Source: Megalobrama amblycephala (Eukaryota > Chordata > Actinopteri > Cypriniformes > Xenocyprididae). Taken from it: a DNA stretch of 64,000 bases. Shown piece by piece: positions 10,087 to 20,536 of the stretch (positions within the stretch are counted from its first letter, which is position 1; each line of letters opens with the position of its first letter). Below the pieces are notes generated by a model that saw only the letters and a list, made by a program, of their open reading frames with translations, was not told where the DNA came from and ran no database searches. Made by a program: the position numbers and the translations under genes. The DNA lies in NCBI RefSeq assembly GCF_018812025.1, contig NC_063062.1, positions 1,860,754 through 1,924,753 on the forward strand, given 5' to 3'.

Positions 10087-12900
10087 GTATCTCAGCTAAA
10101 TCTCAGTTGTATCTCAGCTAAATCTCAGTTGTATCTTAGCTAAATTTCAGTTGTATCTCAGCTGTATCTCAGCTAATTCTCAGTAGTTTCTCAGCTATAT
10201 CTCAGTTTTATCTTAGCTAAATCTCAGTTGTATCTCAGCTAAATCTCAGTTGTATCTCAGCTAAATCTCAATTGTATCTCAGCTAAATGTCACTTGTATC
10301 TCAGCTAAATGTCACTTGTATCTCAGCTAAATGTCAGTTGTATCTCAGCTATATCTCAGTTGTATCTCAGCTATATCTCAGTTGTATCTCAGCTATATCT
10401 CATTTGTATCTCAGTTAAATCTCAGCTATATCTCATTTGTATCTCAGCTAAATCTCAGTTGTATCTCAGCTATATCTCAGTTGTATCTCAGCTATATCTC
10501 AGCTATATCTCATTTGTATCTCAGCCACATCTCAGCTAAATCTCAATTGTATCTCAGCTAAATCTCAGTTGTATCTCAGCTAAATCTCAATTGTATCTCA
10601 GCTAAATCTCAGTTGTATCTCAACTAAATCTCAGTTGTATCTCAGCTATATCTCAGTTGTATCTCAGTTGTATCTCAGCTATATCTGTTGTATCTCAGCC
10701 ACATCTCAGCTATATCTCATTTGTATCTCAGCTAAATCTCAGTTGTATCTCAGCTAAATCTCAACTAAATCTCAGTTGTATCTCAGCTAAATCTCAGTTG
10801 TATCTTAACTAAATCCCAGTTGTATCTCAGCTATATGTCAGTAGTTTCTCAGCTATATCTCAGTTTTATCTCAGCTAAATCTCAGTTGTATCTCAGCTAG
10901 ATCTCAACTAAATATCAGTTGTATCTCAGCTAATTCTCAGTTGTATCTTAACTAAATCTCAGTTTTATCTCAGCTAAATGTCAGTTGTATCTCAGTTAAA
11001 TGTCAGTTGTATCTCAGCTATATCTCAGTTGTATCTCAGCTATATGTCAGGAGTTTCTCAGCTATATCTCAGTTTTATCTCAGCTAAATGTCAGTTATAT
11101 CTCAGCTAAATGTCAGTTGTATCTCAGCTATATCTCAGTTGTATCTCAGCTAAATCTCAATTGTGTCTCAGCTAAATCTCAGTTGTATCTCAGCTATACC
11201 TCAGTTGTATCTCAGCTATATCTCAGCTATATCTCATTTGTATCTCAGCTAAATCTCAGCTATATCTCATTTGTATCTCAGTTAAATCTCAGTTGTATCT
11301 CAGCTAAATCTCAGCTAAATCTCAGTTGTATCTCAGCTATATGTCAGTAGTTTCTCAGCTATATCTCAGTTTTATCTCAGCTAAATCTCAGTTGTATCTC
11401 AGCCAAATGTCAGTTGTATCCCAGCTAAATCTCAATTGTATCTCAGCCATCATTGTATCTCAGCTATATCTCAGTTGTGTCTCAGCTAAATCTCAGTTGT
11501 ATCTCAGCTATATCTCAGTTGTATCTCAGCTATATCTCAGTTGTATCTCAGCTATATCTCAGCTATATCTCATTTGTATTTCAGCCACATCTCAGCTATA
11601 TCTCATTTGTTTCTCAGCTAAATCTCAGCTAAATCTCAGTTGTATCTCAGCTAAATCTCAATTGTATCTCAGCTAAATGTCAGTTGTATCCCAGCTAAAT
11701 CTCAGTTGTATCTCAGCCATATCTCAGCTAAATCTCAATTGTATCTCAGCTAAATCTCCGTTGTATCTCAGCTAAATCTCAGTTGTATCTCAGCCACATC
11801 TCAGCTATATCTCATTTGTATCTTAGCTAAATCTCAGTTGTATCTCAGCCAAATCTCAGCTATATCTCATTTGTATCTCAGCTAAATGTCAGTTGTATCT
11901 CAGCTAAATCTCATTTGTATCTCAGCTAAATCTCAGTTGTATCTCAGCTGTATCTCAGCTAATTCTCAGTAGTTTCTCAGCTATATCTCAGTTGTATCTC
12001 AGCTAAATCTCAGTTTTATCTTAGCTAAATTTCAGCTGTATCTCAGCTAATTCTCAGTAGTTTCTCAGCTATAACTCAGTTGTATCTCAGCTAAATCTCA
12101 GTTGTATTTCAGCCGTATCTCAGCTGTATCTCAGCTAATTCTCAGTAGTTTCTCAGGTATATCTCAGTTGTATCTCAGCTAAATCTCAATTGTATTTCAG
12201 CCGTATCTCAGCTGTATCTCAGCTAATTCTCAGTAGTTTCTCAGGTATATCTCAGTTGTATCTCAGCTAAATCTCAGTTGTATTTCAGCCGTATCTCAGC
12301 TGTATCTCAGCTAATTCTCAGTAGTTTCTCAGCTATATCTCAGTTGTATCTCAGCTAAATCTCAGTTTTATCTTAGCTACATTTCAGCTGTATCTCAGCT
12401 AATTCTCAGTAGTTTCTCAGCTATAACTCAGTTGTATCTCAGCTAAATCTCAGTTGTATTTCAGCCGTATCTCAGCTGTATCTCAGCTAATTCTCAGTAG
12501 TTTCTCAGGTATATCTCAGTTGTATCTCAGCTAAATCTCAGTTTTATCTTAGCTAAATTTCAGCTGTATCTCAGCCGTATCTCAGCTAATTCTCAGTAGT
12601 TTATCAGCTATATCTCAGCTGTATCTCAGCTAAATCTCAGTTTTATCTTAGCTAAATTTCAGTTGTATCTCAGCTAAATCTTAGTTGAATCTCAGCCAAA
12701 TCTCAGTTGTATCTCAGCTAATTCTCAATAGTTTCTCAGCTAATTCTCAGTTTTATCTCAGTTGTATCTCAGCTAAATCTCAGGTTCATCTCAGCCAAAT
12801 CTCAGTTGTATCTCAGCTAAATCTCAGTTTTTTTCTCAGCCGGATCTCAGCTAAAGCTGTTTTGTCTCAGCTGTATCTCAGCTAAACGTCAGTAGTATCT
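10087..12900. repeat. 2.8-kb minisatellite, 22-bp unit TCTCAGTTGTATCTCAGCTAAA
   Basis: Well over 100 near-copies of TCTCAGTTGTATCTCAGCTAAA, an approximate doubling of TATCTCAGCT. Variants (TTTGTATC, GTAGTTTC, CCACATC) occur in blocks, for example a roughly 110-bp block repeated at about 12040-12330. The 22-bp length cycles through all frames, so the repetitive SQLYLSYIS-type frames found at 10309-11676 and 12685-12885 are not genes. It abuts a MITE fragment on the left. Confidence 0.95.
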
Positions 12901-13756
12901 CTCTGTCTGGTGTGGAATAAGTATGTCACGTCTCTGATCGCTTCCTCTCAGGATGAGTGCCGTATCCTACAGCTCTCGTATGCATAATGTAAAGCTCTGG
13001 TACAGTACAGAAGACAGATGATGAGCCGGGGCTCATCCAGCGCAAAGCTCCATTAAAACAGCTTATGTAAGACTCAATGTGGAGGGAATACAAGCTGTCA
13101 GCCTGAAGAGATGAGGGAGAACGGATGAATGAGGGCATACAGGTGCGTTTAGATGAGCGAATGAAGCTCGACATGTTCAAATAACAGTCTTCAATCGGAA
13201 AGACAGTCGATAATGTACTTGTGTACAGCTAAAACTGAGAATAACAACTGCGATTCATGATCCTCCTTTATACTTGTGAACTTTTTCTTCCTCTGAACTT
13301 TTTGATGTCTTCAGCAAGTTTTTACTGAGTTCAGTGTCAAAAAGATCTGACAAAACCATAAAATACAGTTAACGGGGCATGAAATATTGATTACTCGCTC
13401 TCCAGCTCCTTCATTGGCATGAAAGGATTATGATATTAACACACAGCTGAAGAGCTTCTGCTGTTCGAACATTCAATTAGGCGGCAGAGAGTACAGTAAA
13501 ATCAGACTCGTGTGGCTCTGACGGAGTGTTTGATGGATAGGAACGTGTACCAACCGTATGTCTGCAACAGTGCTGTGGCGTACGTTTCTTCACTCCATTT
13601 TTGTCTAGGTTTTTCCAGAACAAATTCCTAAACATTTTTAAGTATATTTTTTAATGATCTTTTTCCTCCTCAATCCTCGTGGTTTTCCTCGTGACATCAC
13701 AGATCCCACCGGATCTCATGAACTCTGTGTGTATGAGTGAATGTGAGGTAATTCGT
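12901..13756. other. Intronic DNA upstream of the RRM2 exon
   Basis: Non-repetitive looking sequence before the (TC)n tract. No RRM1 exon was found here. Confidence 0.5.
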
Positions 13757-13773
13757 GTCTCTCTCTCTGTCTC

Positions 13774-13820
<47 letters not shown>
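13757..13820 (+). repeat. (TCTG)/(TC)n microsatellite as polypyrimidine tract of the RRM2 exon
   Basis: CT and TCTG repeats run directly into the CAG acceptor at 13819-13821. Length variation here would change the pyrimidine tract of a constitutive exon. Confidence 0.85.
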
Positions 13821-13821
<1 letters not shown>

Positions 13822-13950
13822 AAGACCGGAAGCTGTTTGTGGGCATGTTGGGAAAACAGCAGAGCGAAGACGACGTCCGGCGGCTGTTTGAGTCGTTCGG
13901 GCAAATAGAGGAGTGCACCGTGCTGCGGGGGCCTGATGGGGCCAGTAAGG
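13822..13950 (+). CDS. celf6: CELF exon: first part of RRM2
   Basis: Encodes about 43 residues from [10 protein letters not shown] to GPDGASK. The RNP2 motif KLFVGML is intact, followed by the [12 protein letters not shown] helix and [12 protein letters not shown] strand typical of CELF RRM2. The acceptor is the CAG at 13819-13821 and the donor is GT at 13951, so the exon is 129 bp and phase 1 at both ends; the first base of the Glu codon must come from the exon upstream. CELF proteins bind U/G-rich RNA through three RRMs and control splicing, translation and mRNA decay. This is the most 5' exon I can find. MLGKQQ and [10 protein letters not shown] resemble CELF3/CELF6 more than CELF4 (MLNKQQ, ECTILRGPDG), by recollection of the family rather than by alignment. 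Family assignment is very secure; the paralogue (CELF6 against a CELF4 duplicate) is less so. Confidence 0.93.
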
Positions 13951-14257
13951 GTCAGCACCCACACAACTCTCTGCCTCATCCTCTCTCACGCTCTCATTCC
14001 CCTCCTTTACTCTCTGAGTTTGTTCACATGTAGCAAACACACATTACCGGCTCGCTATAAAAGCTTGCAAACGAATCAGCACTGAACAGTCTTCTGTTGG
14101 AGAAGTGAACATTATCTGGATACTGAGAATGACTTTTAATCAAAGCAGTAATTTTTTGTTCTATGTTCTGTTGTTTTCCAACTAATGTATATGGAATTAC
14201 ATCATAGCTTTATTACAAAGAAGGCCAACAGAAGAAAATATATTATTATAATTCACT

Positions 14258-15215
14258 GCTGTTCAAAAGTTTGGGGTTAGTATGATTACTTTTATTAATC
14301 AAGAGCACATTAATTTGAACATAAGTGGCATTAAAGACATTTATAATATTACAAAAGATTCTATTTCAAATAAATACTGTTCTTTTGAACTTTCTATTCA
14401 TCAAAGAATCTTGAAAAATCACAATTTCCACAAAAATTTGAAGCTGTTTTCAACATTGATAATAATCATAAATGTTTCTTGAGCGGCAAATCATCATATC
14501 AGAATGATTTCTGAAGGATCATGTGACACTGAAGACTGGAGTAATGATGCTGAAAATTCAGCTTTGATCACAGGAATAAATTACATTCTACAATATATTC
14601 ACATAGAAAACAGCTGTTTTAGATTGAAATAATATTTTGTGATTTTTATTTTTTTTACTGTATTTTTAATCAAATAAATTCAGCTTTGATCACAGGAATA
14701 AATTACATTTTACTATATATTCACATAGAAAACAGCTGTTTTAGATTGAAATAATATTTTGTGATTTTTATTTTATTTTTTTTACTGTATTTTTAATCAA
14801 ATAAATTCAGCTTTGATCACAGGAATAAATTACATTCTACAATATATTCACATGTTTTAAATTGTAATAATATTTCATGATTTTTACTGCATTTTTTATT
14901 GAAAAACAGGAAAAAAGTAGGCACAGCAAAGCTCCAAAAAATAAGCGGTGTAAGTCTTATATTAATTAATTAATCTCATATTAATATTTTTGGTCCAGCA
15001 CCCATTTTTGAGCATATTTTTGCTGGTGATGTGCGTGCATTTTGTCTTGATCAAATAAATTCAGCTTTGATCATTGGAATAAATTACATTTTACTATATA
15101 TTCACATAGAAGACAGCTATTTGAAATTATAATAATATCTCACAATTTTGCCAGTTTTAGTGTACATTTGATTTAATAAATGCAGAACAGAAGAGACTTC
15201 TTTCAAAAACATTAA
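14258..15215 (+). mobile_element. MITE of the TTTGATCACAGG family with internal array
   Basis: Begins near GTTCAAAAGTTTGGGGT and continues through GAATGATTTCTGAAGGATC. The TTCAGCTTTGATCACAGG unit then recurs near 14558, 14679 and 14805, with a diverged copy near 15059, and the element ends near AGAGACTTCTTTCAAAAAC. No coding capacity. Confidence 0.8.
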
Positions 15216-17023
15216 AAAAATCGTATTTATTTATTTGTATATATAGCCCTGGACATGCACACAAAACATGAGCATATATTGAATTAGCGGATTACTAATA
15301 GTCAGTTGTTAATAATAAGTAGTTATCTTACATGCTGTCGTCTTGCCTTATCATCATAATTTGTATGCATGTAAACACACTTCATATCTGCCTGTCTTTA
15401 AGTACTTTTGAGTATCTACAAACAAACCTGTAAATCTCTCTTATTTATTTCATCGTATGCAGTATATATATGGTGCATATATGTGAATACTACAGGTATT
15501 GTAAAGGAATTCATTGAAACACAGATAACTTATTGCATTAATTCAGATTTGTGAATTGTGAAGTGACATCAACCACAAATTTAATCACTTTTTAACACTA
15601 AGTAACTATATACTTGTAAAATAACATCCATTAGTGATTGTACGTTTACTGTACCTATAAGACCACTATGATGCATTTATCCATGAATGTTTTGTGTAAT
15701 ATTTCATGATATCCCAAAATAAATGAGACACCGTTGCTTGTCGTTTGTAATTACTTGTGAAATTTACTAGCAATTTCTGAGTGAAAAGTAAACTCTACAA
15801 CAAATTTGTTTTACATTTACATTATAAATTCTCTCAGTTTAATGTTTAAAGTCACTTTAAAGATGAAGTTTGTAATATTTAGATGTTCAGGTAGTGTGAT
15901 GTGTCAGTTTCATGTTCAGAGTCACTGGTAGTTTGGTAGTTTCTTTTTCTCTTGGGAAAATTCAGGACTCCATTTGCTGTCCGTTTAATCTCATTGCTGT
16001 CATGGTGAAACATTTAAGATATTAAAAAGATGTATTTTATGATATTTCTTATCTTTAGGCAGTGGTTTTTGTGTGGCATGTTTACACCTGTGTCTTTGGC
16101 TGTAAATGATCTTCTTCTTCTGACGTGTTTCTCATGCTTTCACTTCTTGTTCGGCTGGATTTCTGTCCTGAATAATGGAGCTTTAGCAGCTCTAGTTAAG
16201 ATCTGGCCACATGAATTTATGTCCAAATGTTTCTCCTCAAATCATGTTCCCTAACCATCAGATTTTAAATCCTCAAAAGTGCGCTGTCATGTCTAAAGCT
16301 TTTCTGGTCTTCTGAAGTGTCGTTCTGTCTCGTGAAAGTGTGTCATAGAGCCTCGTCACTCTCTCCGGCATTAATGCATCTTGTTTGTGGAAAATAAAAG
16401 TCATTCTCTGGCTTTCAAGTGGATGAATTGTCGGCCGGGCGCTGGGCTTTTGGGGTCACGGAGGTTTGATGATTGCAGGGTTTGTTAGATGGATGTTTGT
16501 GCTGTGTTTCCCTCAGCGGCTCCGGTTATTCTCTGTGGAAAGGTTAAAGTGTTCAGAGGCACCAGCTGAATCCTCAAAATGAAGGAGAGATGCAGGAGAT
16601 CGTATCAGTGTCTCATCACACACCGGTTTTTCCTCCTTCCTCTCTGCTTTTTTCCTTTCTTCCCTTCAAGGAAGTTTGCGTGGAATCCAGCAGCAAATGC
16701 ATGTGACTTACTGTGTGTGTGTATGTGGGTTCACTTAGTATTACTTTAATGACACATTTTTAATGACATTCTCACTTGGGAAAACTTTTAATAGATGTTT
16801 TTTTCGGGGGGGATTTACCTTATATGTATATATATTATATATATTTATGCAGTACATTTTTTATATACAGTACAATTTATAATACACAATGAATGCATTT
16901 GTTATATATGCATTATATATGTGTGTGTACGTATATATAATTTATATATATATATATAATAAAAATTATAATATATAATATATGCATTTAAAAATATATT
17001 ATACATTTTTTAAGCAAAAACAT

Positions 17024-17027
<4 letters not shown>
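15216..17027. other. Intronic DNA without recognised gene
   Basis: AT-rich at 15216-15850, more mixed at 15850-16740, then AT-rich with TA stretches. The small frame at 16030-16254 has no domain and no splice borders. Confidence 0.5.

Positions 17028-17095
<68 letters not shown>
17028..17095. repeat. (TA)n microsatellite abutting a Tc1-like element
   Basis: Alternating TA with a short TG interruption; the TA at 17094-17095 served as insertion target. Confidence 0.9.
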
Positions 17096-18699
17096 CAGTT
17101 GTGGCCAGAATTATTAGACCCCTTCATAAATATGATCAAAGATGACTCTAAAAATAAATCTGCATTGTTTATCCTTTTGATCTTTAATTCATAAAATTAG
17201 CAAAAATCTAACCTTTCATTGAAGGAAAAGAATAGAAAGTGGGGGGGAAATAACATTATGAAATAAATGTTTTTCTCCAAAACACGTTGCCCACAATTAT
17301 TAGCACCCTTTTATTCAATACTTTTTGCAACCTCCTTTTGCCAAGAGAACAGCTCCGAGTCTTCTTCTATAACGCCTGATGAGTTTGGAGAACACCTGAC
17401 AAGAGATCAGAGACCATTCCTCCATACAGAATCTCTCCAGATCCTTCAGATTCCAGCTCCATGTTGGTGCTTCTTCTCTTCAGTTCACTCCACTCATTCT
17501 CTTTAGGGTTCAGGTCAGGGGACTGGGATGGCCATGACAGAAGCTTCATTTTGTGCTCAGTGACACATTTTTGTGCTGGTTTTGATGTTTGTTTTGGATC
17601 ATTGTCCCGACGGATGATCCAACCACAGCCCATTATAAGATTTCTAGCAGAAGCGTTCAGGTTTTGATTTTTTATCTGTTGGTATTTGATAGAATCCATG
17701 ATACGATATATCTGAACAAGTTGTCCAGGACCTCCAGCACAAAAATAGGCCCACAACATTAAAGATCCAGCAGTATATTTAACCGTGGACATGGAGCACT
17801 TTTTATCCATGTGTGCACCAAACCCATCTGGTGGGTTTGCTGCTAAAAAGCTATTTTTTTAGTTTCATCTGACCATAGAAGCTCGTCCCGTTTGAAGATC
17901 CAGTCATGTCTGACAACTGAATATGTTGGAGACTGTTTCTGGATGAGAGCAGAGGATTTTTCTTGAAACCCTCCCGAACAACTTGTGGGGATGTAGGTGC
18001 TTTTGATCATTTTTTTTAGGCTTTCTGAGATTCAAGACTCAACTAATCTCTGCAATTCTCCAGCTGTGATCCTTGGAGAGTCTTTGGCCCCTTAAACATT
18101 CCTCCTCACTGCGCATTAGGATGATTTAGACACTCGTCCTCTTCCAGGCAGATTTGTAACATCTTTAGTTGATTGGAACTTCTCAATTATTGCCCTGATA
18201 GTGAAAATGGGGATTTTCATTGCTTCAGCTATTTTCTTACAGCCACTTTCTATTTTGTGAAGCTCGACAATCATTTGCTACACATCATAACTATATTCTT
18301 TGGTTTTACTCATTGTGATGAATGATTAAGGGAATTTGGCCTTTGTGTTTCCTCATGTTTATATTCCTGTGGAATAGGAAGTCATGGCTGGACAATTTCA
18401 TGTTCATGATCACCCCGGTGAGCTAAAAAAATTTAAATATGAATGGGAATATACTTCAGAGATATTTTACTCATAAAAAATTCTAGGGGTGCTAATAATT
18501 GTGGGCAACGTGTTTTGGAGAAAAACATTTATTTCTTAATGTTATTTTCCCCCCACTTTCAATTCTTTTCCTTCAATGAAAGGTTAGATTTTTGCTAATT
18601 TTATGAATTAAAGATCAAAAGGATAAACAATGCAGATTTATTTTTAGAGTCATCTCTGATCATATTTAGGAAGGGGTCTAATAATTCTGGCCACAACTG
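17096..18699 (-). mobile_element. Tc1-like transposon with long IR/DR ends
   Basis: The outer ends CAGTTGTGGCCAGAATTATT and the inverse at 18680-18699 are flanked by TA. The inverted repeats extend about 215 bp (17096-17311 and 18484-18699). Each contains an outer and an inner copy of a related motif (AGAATTATTAGACCCCTT and ACAATTATTAGCACCCTT), the IR/DR arrangement known from Sleeping Beauty-type elements. The total of 1604 bp is the usual length for an autonomous Tc1-like element; the transposase is decayed. Confidence 0.93.
17311..18313 (-). pseudogene. Tc1-like transposase pseudogene (DDE residues still visible)
   Basis: The start MSKTK is at 18313, followed by a helix-turn-helix region (about 18290-18100) interrupted by stops. 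WSDE near 17860-17870 supplies the first Asp, RDNDPKQTSK the second, and SPDLNPKENEW the Glu. The longest intact stretch is 17810-17367 (147 codons); the tail continues in a different frame toward 17311. Several stops and shifts upstream mean no full protein can be made. Unlike the element at 6924, the three catalytic acidic residues are retained, so decay here is through frame lesions. The fish Tc1 tail ENEW.ELKRR is close to the standard ENLW.ELKRR. Confidence 0.88.
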
Positions 18700-19394
18700 T
18701 ATAAGGGCTATATATAAGCGCTATAAGCGCTATAATGATTATATATATATAATATATGCATAAATAACAATAAATATATTTTTTTTAATTATATATATAT
18801 ATTTGCTTCACTTCACAAACAATCTGAAAATTTTATTCTTAAAACACACACACACAAAAAAAAACAACACAAAAAAGGTTTATGTTAGTCATTATAGTTA
18901 TTAACATGTATGGGAAGTTTTTGGGTCCATCTCGGTGTTTGTTACCATAGTAAATCTCGAACTCTCTGTCTGTAGGACGTCATGATGGGTAAACCTATAT
19001 GAATCCGTCTAATCCACTCAGAATTGGTTTTTCCAAACAAAACAAAACCAGCACAAATCACAACAGGGAAACGCTGCACTTCCTGTGGAATCAGCAGAAC
19101 TGCTTTATTTATCTGTATGATTATATTGTTTATTATATACCAGCCTAGAGTATTAATTTCTTTAAAATAAAAAGAATCTTACTGACCCCAAATTTTGAAC
19201 AGTAGTGAACCTTGTTATTGTAAAGAGTTATTTTTCTTTTGCTTATTGCGTTTATTTCATGAATTAAATTGGCCGTATTTCAACTAGTTTGTTCTACTGA
19301 CACAGCAGAGACAGCATGAATACAGTACTAATGAATTCTTTTATCGTTAAAATGACTAGTTAACGAACCTCTTTCTATTTCTTTCTCTCGACAG
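18700..19394. other. Intronic DNA before the RNP1 exon
   Basis: TA-rich at 18700-18840, then mixed sequence. ATCTTACTGACCCCAAATTT at 19169-19188 is the end motif of the TTTGATCACAGG MITE family. Confidence 0.55.
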
Positions 19395-19474
19395 GCTGTG
19401 CTTTTGTGAAGTTTTCCAGTCACGCAGAAGCCCAGGCTGCTATTAACAGTCTTCATGGTGGACAGACGATGCCG
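19395..19474 (+). CDS. celf6: CELF exon: RNP1 part of RRM2
   Basis: Translates as (G)[21 protein letters not shown]. The split Gly codon is completed by the last base of the previous exon, giving RNP1 GCAFVKF, which supplies the RNA-stacking aromatics of RRM2. The acceptor is ACAG at 19391-19394 and the donor GTGAGT starts at 19475. The exon is 80 bp, entering in phase 1 and leaving in phase 0. The HAEAQAAI helix and LHG..TMP turn are CELF hallmarks. A (CA)n run begins 8 nt after the exon. It joins in frame to the [10 protein letters not shown] exon at 28564, as in other CELF genes. Confidence 0.93.
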
Positions 19475-19482
19475 GTGAGTCT

Positions 19483-19505
19483 CACACACACACACACACA
19501 CACAC
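19483..19505. repeat. (CA)n immediately after a CELF donor
   Basis: CA dinucleotides begin 8 nt after the exon end; CA repeats near donors are known hnRNP L sites in vertebrates. Confidence 0.85.
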
Positions 19506-20536
19506 TGCTATAGCAGCTCCTAGTCATGTCATCTCGTTAAAGCTGTGCAGAGGTTTCATATCTGATTAACCAGTTAAATGATGTTCATGCCAGTAATATG
19601 ATTCATATTGAACATGGTAGTCTGCTTTATAAAAACCTCTTATTCATCACTGCTCGTGCTGCACGTATTGCATAAAACATTTGCAAATAAAGCATTGTTT
19701 CCATCCCACGTGTTCAAGAGAACAAAATCGTCACTTTCTGGGAAATTGGCGCAAAATATCAGCAATAAAAATGTAAGTTGCTTCAATCGGGCTCTTTTCT
19801 CCTTCATCATAAATGAGTTGGTCTCAGAGCATCAGATGAAACACAGTAAACGCTGTCATGTTCTCTTGTGTTCGGATGCTGGTGTTTGGGAACACAATCA
19901 CAGCCTCTGCTGAGGTAAAGTCACATGAGGTTTTGAAAGATTTATTCAGTAAATGTGTTTTCATCGTACTTTATGTGTGTGTCTTCTTATCGGATACAAA
20001 TATATCCACCTAAATTGAGCACATATGTTTTTATACACATTTTTAGAATTTATGCGCATCTTGACATTTCCATCCAGCATTTTTCATGTGATTTCCCCCC
20101 AAAAAATAGGTGAATGGAAGCACAGCTAATGAATGTCTGCCATGAGCAGTGTTCCTGTTTTTATTGAGAATCTGCAGGAGGTCTGCTAAAGGGCTGTGTT
20201 TAGTGTCTGATCACCATAAACCATCTGTCTTTAAGATTGACTAGTTGTTCAGACAAACCGCAGGCTAGTTGATTTTAATTAAAATGTAGTTTTGCACATC
20301 CGTCTTGGAGTGCTGGAGCTCAGAAATGCAGACAGGCTGGAAAAGCTGAGAATTTCACTTGTCTAAGTTGAGAAGAGTCTGGAGATCTCAGAGACGTTGA
20401 GGTGTTGGTCTCAGGTGTTGAGCTGATTCTGCTGAAATACTGAGTGTCAACAGACTGACTGCAGTGTGTTTGCTGATCATGGACATATTCACTTAAACTA
20501 TCATAACTGAGAAAAGTAGTTTGTACAAGATAGTTT
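19506..20536. other. Intronic DNA without recognised gene
   Basis: Mixed sequence; the 101-codon frame at 19608-19913 has no recognisable domain. Confidence 0.5.

Noticed and set aside
10309..12885. Repetitive frames with SQLYLSYIS-like repeats that look like a tandem-repeat protein
   Set aside because: The 22-bp unit is not a multiple of 3 and gives the same peptides in shifting frames; no start context, splice sites or conservation.
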